Source: Corydoras sp. C115 (taxonomy: Eukaryota; Chordata; Actinopteri; Siluriformes; Callichthyidae). From it: a stretch of 64,000 nt of DNA. The stretch spans positions 269,001-333,000 of the forward strand of contig JAFMOC010000226.1 of assembly GCA_019802505.1 (NCBI GenBank), read 5' to 3'. The notes below the pieces were generated by a model that worked only from the letters and a program-made list of their open reading frames with translations, did not search any database and was not told the origin of the DNA. A program made the translations under genes and the position numbers. Positions 57,204-64,000 of this stretch are shown here, in pieces; position 1 is the first letter of the stretch; each line of letters opens with the position of its first letter.

Positions 57204-57261
57204 CACATAGAACCGTGACGCTCAACCACTCCCAGAATGATAGTTCCACACTTAAGCAGCA

Positions 57262-57306
<45 letters not shown>

Positions 57307-57588
57307 AACTCCCATGTCCACCATTCATCCCGAGCTGCGCTGGTCCACGGAACCAGCATTTCGGAACCCGCAGAGACGACGGGACTGTTTAGGTCATTAC
57401 TGAAAAGTACACATTCCGAATGACATCACCGCGGAGGGCGAGCGCTACGGCCCTCGCACATGCATGAGTCCAGAGATGACCAATAACCTCGCGGGGACAT
57501 CAGCGGGTTCGACCTTCATACGAACTGCGCGAGCTGCGTTCCTCTTTTTGGTTCTTCGCTTCAGACGGCTCGTTTGGTGCTGGGGGTG

Positions 57589-57590
<2 letters not shown>

Positions 57591-57624
<34 letters not shown>
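57591..57624. repeat. T-run (about 32 bp)
   Basis: A nearly pure T homopolymer 390 bp after the stop codon. Confidence 0.95.
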
Positions 57625-57628
<4 letters not shown>

Positions 57629-59111
57629 ACTCTCTTTGTCAAAGAGACGAATGTAGCAGCAGCTTTTCTTTTCCGTCCTCACGAATTTTTTCAGATCTTC
57701 TTATCTACTGCCATTGCGTGCGGTTCGATTTAATGAGCACACTAACATTTTGCGATCGAAGACATCGCCGTCTAGATTTTTTTTCATTGGGTAAAGAATA
57801 CGTATCCCAACCTGAGTTCCGTTCACATGATGCTCATTTGGACTTTAATGGGACCGTGTGTCCCGGGGCAAACTCGCCTACCCTGCATGTAATCTGCCGA
57901 GTCATCGGGCTCGGGCTGCGGAACGTCGTGTGTTTTCATCGTCCGTCATCCTGATACTTGATCGGCTGGAATTGATTTCAGTGTACGCGCTCAGAGCACG
58001 GACCAAATTTATCACCTCCACGGCACGGACGCCGGACCCCGAGCGAGGGACGGACCGAGCTGATGTTCTGTAGCTGGAACGTCAGGGTCATGAAACCAAA
58101 CCTTTGTTTTCTTTCCTTTTTTCCTGACGAATCAAGAAGTTGCTCCCCGTCGATTCCAGTTTCTTGTTTTTTAAATGGCGTAACGATTGACCGACTGTTT
58201 GACCCTCTGCCATTTGGAGGCAGGAGGAAGTGAGACTGCCAGCAGCCTCGAACCCAGTCCTCCTAAAATAACCTTTAAATACGAGCACGGGACCTGCGCT
58301 GAAATCCTTTAATGCTTGTTTATTTGGATTGGACACGCTTGTGGGGACGGAGGTGGAACGGTGGAGGTTTCCACACATCCAACTAAACACTGACGGATGC
58401 GTTGGGTGTGAAATATACGGAGTTGCTTTCGACGCCGTAGCCCTGAACGCCGGTGGAGGCATTGGGCCGTTTCCCCGACGTCCCGCCGTCAGCCGTAGCC
58501 TCTTATATATGCAGTGCATCTCCAACAGCTTTTTGGAGGATTTGTCAGTCTGGATTTCGCTGCCACGGGCCTTAGGCAGAAAAAAAAAAAAAAAACACAG
58601 TGTGTAGTGTGAGTTCCCATGCGTCCCGTGCACTCTGTATATAGTCGAGTTTTATTGAGAAGCGTCGGGTTTGACTTCGTCTTTTTTTTTCTACGTGCAG
58701 TACAAACCGTACATTCCATGTCGTGTCCTAAAGTCTAAAACCAAATCCGAGGTCGTGTTCACATGGAAACGATGGCAGTGCCTAAACGCCCAACTACCCA
58801 GATAGCATGAAACTACTTTATCATTATTAATACTTTATTAAGAAAGCACATTATAGTATAGTATTATTCTCAACTATCAAAGTGTCTTTGATGTTTGATT
58901 TGAAGTTTCGTCTCATATTGATGGTGCATGGGGAGGATGATGTTAGAACTGCAGCTTCGTCTGTCTTATTTTATTTTTAACTTTAACTGGAACTCTAATT
59001 AGGACCACCGTATAATATTAATAATAATATTCATCATAATAATAATTACCATGTGTTATTTCCTACACCATGTTTCATTGTTGCTTCTTGACATTTTTGC
59101 GTTTCAGTCAT

Positions 59112-59154
<43 letters not shown>

Positions 59155-59469
59155 TTTTATTCATCCATTCATTTAGACTCAAGTCCTCTCTTTATGTTCT
59201 TTAAAGAGGATTAGTGTATATTAAAAATGAATTCTAACGTTATTAACTTCATACTTGCGAAGTAGTCAGGATTTTTTATTTTATTATTATTTTTATTGTC
59301 TGAAAAACAATAAATATTTCGATTTACAATCGACGAAAACGATATGAATGTTTACATGAAGGCTGTGTGTTAACTTCTGATTTATTTCATATATTTACGG
59401 GCAAACATATAAGGACAAACCTTTAAAAATAAAACACACAGCGGTGTGATTTAAACAACTATATACATT

Positions 59470-59770
59470 CAACTCTGTAGGAACAGTTTGGGGAAGGCCC
59501 TCTTCCGTGAGGTGTGGAAGAAATCGAACCCTTGCTTTTACCCCACCATACACCTTGAACTAGGAATGAACTAGAACAGACATCCTGAGCCAGACCCTCT
59601 CGTCCAGCATGTCTGACCTCACAAATGTTCTACTGGATGAATAGATAATAGACCCAAAATCTTGGGAAGTGGCCTTCATAAAAGACTGCAACACTTAAAC
59701 CAACACAGAATGAGATACCATACAAACCTCTGTTGGTGTTATGTGGGTGTCCCAATACTTCTGACCCCCA
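59470..59770 (-). repeat. dispersed DNA-transposon-like fragment
   Basis: Contains GGAACAGTTTGGGGAAGGCC, CCAGCATGTCTGACCTCACA and TGTGGGTGTCCCAATACTTC, a recurrent arrangement in fish DNA. It is inverse to the fragment at 27415-27620. Confidence 0.45.
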
Positions 59771-60031
59771 AAAGGAGTTAGTAAGTACAAATAATTTAAG
59801 GATCTTTGCTCCAGAAGCATCACGTGGATCTGTCAGTCAGCAGATGAAGGAACTTTAACTTTCACTCATAAACATCATTTACAGTTTCACTTCCATTTAT
59901 TTATTTTGCATATTTATTAAAAGTTCCAAAGTAATGAATACTTTTCTTTATCGGTTCCACGTCTGCAGTAAAGCTTCTCCACTCACCTGCGAATGTTTAC
60001 CGAGACAGCTATAGATCCAATTTAATAACCC

Positions 60032-60065
<34 letters not shown>

Positions 60066-60284
60066 AGACACTTTTATGCAACATGTTTTATTTATATAAA
60101 AAAAAAAGCTAAGAAGGTTTATTAATAGATTTTCATTAGAATATTAGAACACAGAGTTACAGAGTACATTTGCATCATCACGGCTCTGAAGGAAGGGTTA
60201 CTGTGTAACACTGTGAACCTGCATGTTTCATTAAATGTGGCTTTAACGAAGCATCCCGGCCCCTATATGTAAATTTCAGGAGTA

Positions 60285-60285
<1 letters not shown>

Positions 60286-60337
<52 letters not shown>

Positions 60338-60401
60338 AGGGAGGGATTTTAATTTCACCCGAATGTTGCTCTCAGTTGCTGTTGTGTAGTGTTGGGATGC
60401 G

Positions 60402-60450
<49 letters not shown>
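60286..60450. repeat. two (TG)n tracts
   Basis: TG runs at 60288-60334 and about 60403-60448, separated by 68 bp of ordinary sequence. Confidence 0.96.
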
Positions 60451-60651
60451 CCTGAACTGCCCCGGGTGCTGATGATGCTCGATGTTCCAGGTGAAAATCC
60501 TGCTTTGTTCTCGTGAGTGGTTTGCTGACGGAGGCGGGCGTGGCTCGTGCTGATGTAGCCTCACGTCGTTCTCTTTTTGTGGAGCCTGAATTTTGTACGC
60601 GTTTGTATGTTATTAAAGAGACGAACATTAAAAAAAAAAAAAAAAAAAAAA

Positions 60652-62173
60652 CGAAGCCGATAATGTTTGTATTGAAACTGAACGTGTTGATTCCTGTGCA
60701 GAAAAATAAATTACGTAAATAAAATTCTATCGTTATTAAAGGTGTTTATTTTATTATTCTGGAACTGAACCCACAAACGTTGTCGGTGCGATCATGTCCG
60801 TGACTCTCTGTTCCGATGGGGTTGAGGTCCGGACTCGCCCGAATGTGTACAACAAAGAGCCTTCCACAAACTATTGTGGTACAATTTGTCAAAAACGTCG
60901 TGGAGCGTCAAGATTTATTTTTACTTGCACATGGAGGTCTGGGACGTCCCCTTATTCACGGCCCCAGAGCATCAACTTTCCTTGACCAGACTTTACAGTT
61001 GGCAGAGTGGAGCAATCTCACACCACAGATACGTCCTCTGCTCCGAAGTCCATTAGCAGACTGCTTTACATCACTCCCTCTGATGCTGGGTGATGGTCTT
61101 GGCGCCGTATGCCTCTGCTGGTCCATTGGAACCTTCGTCATGACGGTTTCATCATTAAGTTCTTCTGCTGAATTAAGTATCAGATGAAACTGTGCAGTTT
61201 GTGATGTTGGTCACTTCTGTTTACGATGCTCTATAGCACTTAGTAACCATAGTAACCTACACTTTGTGTAGCTGCGGTTCCTTAATGCTTCCATTTTTTA
61301 GTAACATCACTCCGTTGATGGTGGAACGTCTGCAATCTGACGTTCTGCGATGTTGCAGCACCACGCTGAGCTCATCTGTGAAGGCAGACTGCACGATGAT
61401 GGAGAACTTTGTCCCGATAGATTTGTCCATACAGTGTGTAAATGTACAGAAGATGAGGTCATGGCGTCGTGTCTTATCTCTATTGTAAGATTGAGTTACA
61501 CAATAAAAACCTTCGACAATGGTTCGTAACTGAAGCCCCGCCATCAGACGTCGGGAAATGCGGTTGATTCGGCGTTCACGAAGATAAAGTTCCTATAAAG
61601 TCGTGGTGAGTGAATTGCTGAGCGACACTTCAGATGAAACCATGCGACGGTCAGAGATGCTTAAAGTTACGAGGACGGAAAATGGAAAGCGATCGGCTCT
61701 GAGCCTTTTACGGCCTAAAGTATGTCGATCTGAATGGTTTCGATCTGTGGCTCTTTGTGTTTCAGTTGTATTTCAGTCGGAACGTGGACTGTGCTTCGGA
61801 ACTTTATAGAAATCAAAACGACGTCACGTGTGAAGACATGTCTGATTACACATCAACTGAGGAGATCAATGGCTTCATACAAAACTTACTAAAACCAGAA
61901 GAACAATGAATAAAAAAGTGAATAAAGACGGCGCTTAGAACCTTTAATCTGCAGGTTGCAGTCCCGCGGTCGTCCACGGTGGTCCTCCGTCATTGATCGT
62001 CTAACTGACGGAACGTCTGATGTCTGAGCGGAACGTTTCAGGTGAATGATGCTGATTAACGTTCTCCTGTTGCTTCATTAATGTCACTTTTTGTTTTATT
62101 TTTCGTTTTGCTTTATTAAATTAACTTGATGGAAACGCTTTAATTTTTAATTAATTATGTTTTCTTGTTTAAG
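60652..62173 (+). other. intergenic or UTR sequence
   Basis: No gene recognised. The stretch 60825-61150 includes AGACTTTACAGTTGGCAGAG and CAGACTGCTTTACATCACTC, which faintly resembles an inverse, decayed Tc1-like transposase region. The longest frames (123 aa plus, 95 aa minus) show no known motif. Confidence 0.4.
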
Positions 62174-62281
62174 CTCGATTCTCACATCAGCTGCGAACAT
62201 CACCGACCGCCTCCTTTTCACCGACCCGGCCGCAGTGACCTACAGGATGCCCAGCGTTGGAGCCTTCAACATCCAGAAGAG
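62174..62281 (+). CDS. exon-like segment of an unidentified gene
   Basis: T-rich tract, acceptor TTTAAG, an open frame of about 36 codons (contains NITDRLLFTD and MPSVGAFNIQKR) and a donor AG|GTAACT. The codon pattern and splice sites look real, but I do not recognise the protein. It follows the cacna2d1 stop by 5 kb, so it would belong to a neighbouring gene, or be a chance match. An alternative acceptor is CATCAG at 62185-62190. Confidence 0.4.
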
Positions 62282-62545
62282 GTAACTTTCAAACCAGCTG
62301 TGAGAAACCTCTAGCCTCGCCTCCCACCTGTCTGACAAATCAATCCGTCGAGGGGTCACATGATGAATATCAGTAAATCTATACAAATCCATACCAACAA
62401 CTTCATGATGGTTATGAACAATAACACGACAGCCATATTCACACTAATTTAACTAATCTTAAGTAATTAAAAGAAAAAGTCACCCAAAAACACGCAATCA
62501 GCAAAAATTATGTAATAAAATCAAGCAAATTGTGCTTCTACAAGC

Positions 62546-62576
<31 letters not shown>

Positions 62577-64000
62577 GGGGCGGCACGGTGGCTTAGTGGT
62601 TGGCATGTTCTCCTCTCAGCGCTAGGGATTCCCGGTTCTAATCCCCATCTGGGTGGAGTTTGCATGTTCTCCCCGTGTCTGCGTGGGTTTCCTCTGGGTT
62701 CTCCGGTTTCCTCCCACAGTCCAAAAACATGGATCAAGTCAATTGAATTCTCAAAATTGCCCCATATAGAGTGTGTCTGTGTGAGTGAGTGTGTGCCCAG
62801 TGATAGATTGGAATCCTGTCCTGGGTGTATCTGCCCAGCGCCTGAAATATTCTCCCCTGGATGGGCATGGGGAACCCCATCGCAACCTTAATATAGGATA
62901 AAGCAAGAGAGAATGAGTGAATGAATGAATGAATAATAATAATGATAAATTATTAGATTAATTAGGATTTGTTCACCCTAACGCACATTAATTACCTTAA
63001 TGAAACCCTTCTTTCTCGACCTTTTCCATTTGAAGATAAACCATCCATTAAACCTGGAGACCCCTGATTGTGTTGAACTTTGCATTGGCCTTGAAGACGA
63101 TCTTCTCTAAGTGGACAATTCGAAGTTTACCGCCAGAGTCTTTATGGCTTTTAAAAGCCAGGATTAGCTTTTAAAACACCGCGACAAACAGGCATGAGCC
63201 GTCTTAGGATTTTCCAGCCCATCGAGCGGAGGTGGTCCATCTGGACGTGAATGTGTCTCCCTCCAGCTTTTAAAAGCGTATTGTTTTTTTTTTTTTTTTT
63301 TTTTTTTTGGGGGGGGGGGGGGGGGTCGTATTTGTTTTGCGAGGACGGAAAGGATGCTTTTAAGAGGCAGACACAGGGCCCTCAGATGGTTATCTGAGGT
63401 GAATCGGGACGTAACCAGATCGCCTGGCCGGTGGCAACCGGGTTGTGACCTCGCGTATCGTCACCGTCTTAACACATGCCAGCTACAAAACCAAAACAAA
63501 CAAACCGGGATAGGAAGACACTCTATTGTTTTCTCATAGACGTGACCTCGTGACTCTCTCGCGCTCGTCAACGGCCCGGGGGCCGAGATCGCCTCCGCGC
63601 CTAAATAATAACAATATCCATTACACAAAGATGGAGATGTGAAGCAACACAATTAAAAAAAAAAACTTTCAAGGTTAAGAGTCTTCGCAAAATGTCTGTT
63701 GGTCAATAACGTGCTGAGCGTGCGTGTATGTGAAAACAAATCCAAATTTAATAAATAAATCCCCAGTTTCCATACGTTGCTTTAAATAGTTGGAAACTGC
63801 GAAATAGTTTTCAGATAATACGAGCTTCTCAGAAGTGAAACGTGAGCGCTCCACCTTTAATGTGTTCCTTATGTCGCTCCGCTACACCTCTGTGTGCACT
63901 GATTTATTTTCTGAGAATGGCCCTACCTAACTAACACCAACAACCTAAATAACCAGTCAGACTGAATAATGTGCCGGCACGCGAGACTGCTAAGTAATTA
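62282..64000 (+). other. region after the exon-like segment
   Basis: Contains one SINE, (AAT)n tracts around it, and a T-run followed by a G-run (63286-63326). No further exon was recognised. Confidence 0.7.
62578..62932 (+). mobile_element. DANA/mermaid-like SINE, full length, in (AAT)n
   Basis: Inserted in an (AAT)n repeat, with AATAATAATAAT on both sides. The B box is mutated (GGTTCTAATCC). Confidence 0.94.

Larger units (their letters stand above)
54437..57086 (+). other. intron 33 of cacna2d1
   Basis: Two SINEs, a (TG)n tract (55450-55496), the 66-bp inverted repeat (55596-55806) and a dispersed repeat copy (56163-56300). The stretch 56310-57080 shows nothing recognised. Confidence 0.8.
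57204..60640 (+). other. probable 3' UTR of cacna2d1 (end not determined)
   Basis: No coding signal was recognised after the stop. AATAAA hexamers occur at 59309-59314 and 59428-59433, and ATTAAA stands before an A-run at about 60630-60651. A Pumilio-type TGTATATA lies at 58636-58643 and a run of about twelve overlapping ATTTA motifs at 59108-59157. Mammalian CACNA2D1 has a long 3' UTR, so extension to about 60.6 kb is plausible but inferred. Confidence 0.35.

Noticed and set aside
58088..58633. A 181-residue minus-strand open frame
   Set aside because: No recognisable domain; it opposes the probable 3' UTR, has compositional runs (FFFFF from a T-run) and no splice or promoter signal.
60816..61187. 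A 123-residue plus-strand frame after cacna2d1
   Set aside because: No known motif; the DNA faintly resembles an inverse, decayed Tc1-like transposon, so it is probably repeat noise.

Overview
This is vertebrate, almost certainly teleost fish, nuclear DNA. Coding sequence comes as short exons with GT..AG introns. The introns are full of (TG)n, (TA)n and (TTA)n microsatellites. About forty copies of one tRNA-derived SINE of the DANA/mermaid type are present, and LINE relics carry the fish tail AAGTCGCTTTGGATAAAAGC. I cannot name the species. I see no prokaryotic genes, CRISPR array, intact transposase or confident RNA gene.

One gene dominates: a plus-strand orthologue of CACNA2D1, the alpha2delta-1 auxiliary subunit of voltage-gated calcium channels. 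I resolved 34 coding exons from 489 to the stop codon at 57201-57203, with phases that chain through every junction except at two problem exons. Together they encode about 970 residues. The signal peptide and first exons lie upstream of the window. In order the exons encode the segment before the VWA domain including the arginine triplet linked to gabapentin binding (exon 4), the VWA domain with its MIDAS motifs (exons 5-12), Cache-like repeats (about exons 13-23), the rest of alpha2 (24-30), and the delta peptide with a hydrophobic GPI-signal-like C-terminus (31-34). Exon numbers here count from the window start.

Two exons have problems. Exon 7 has one extra base that frameshifts the VWA domain, most likely an assembly error or a null allele. 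Exon 17 has an ambiguous 5' boundary. A 60-bp phase-compatible segment at 24551-24610 sits where mammalian alpha2delta-1 has an alternatively spliced insert and may be a cassette exon.

Layout: 1-9194, exons 1-6 in repeat-rich introns. 9195-16348, one large intron with an inverted SINE pair, a G/C-rich minisatellite and a 228-bp higher-order tandem array of tRNA-like monomers. 16349-21377, exons 7-14, compact. 21378-41090, exons 15-21 separated by SINE clusters, a LINE relic with a nested SINE and very long (TA)n tracts. 41091-49624, exons 22-31. 49625-57203, exons 32-34 with a TG-core array and a 66-bp near-perfect inverted repeat. 57204-62173, probable 3' UTR and intergenic DNA. 62174-62281, an exon-like segment of an unidentified gene. 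62282-64000, a SINE and otherwise nothing recognised.

I found no convincing new gene system. The most useful leads are the exon 7 frameshift, the candidate cassette exon, the complementary repeats around exon 15, the tRNA-like higher-order array, and the inverted SINE and foldback structures.
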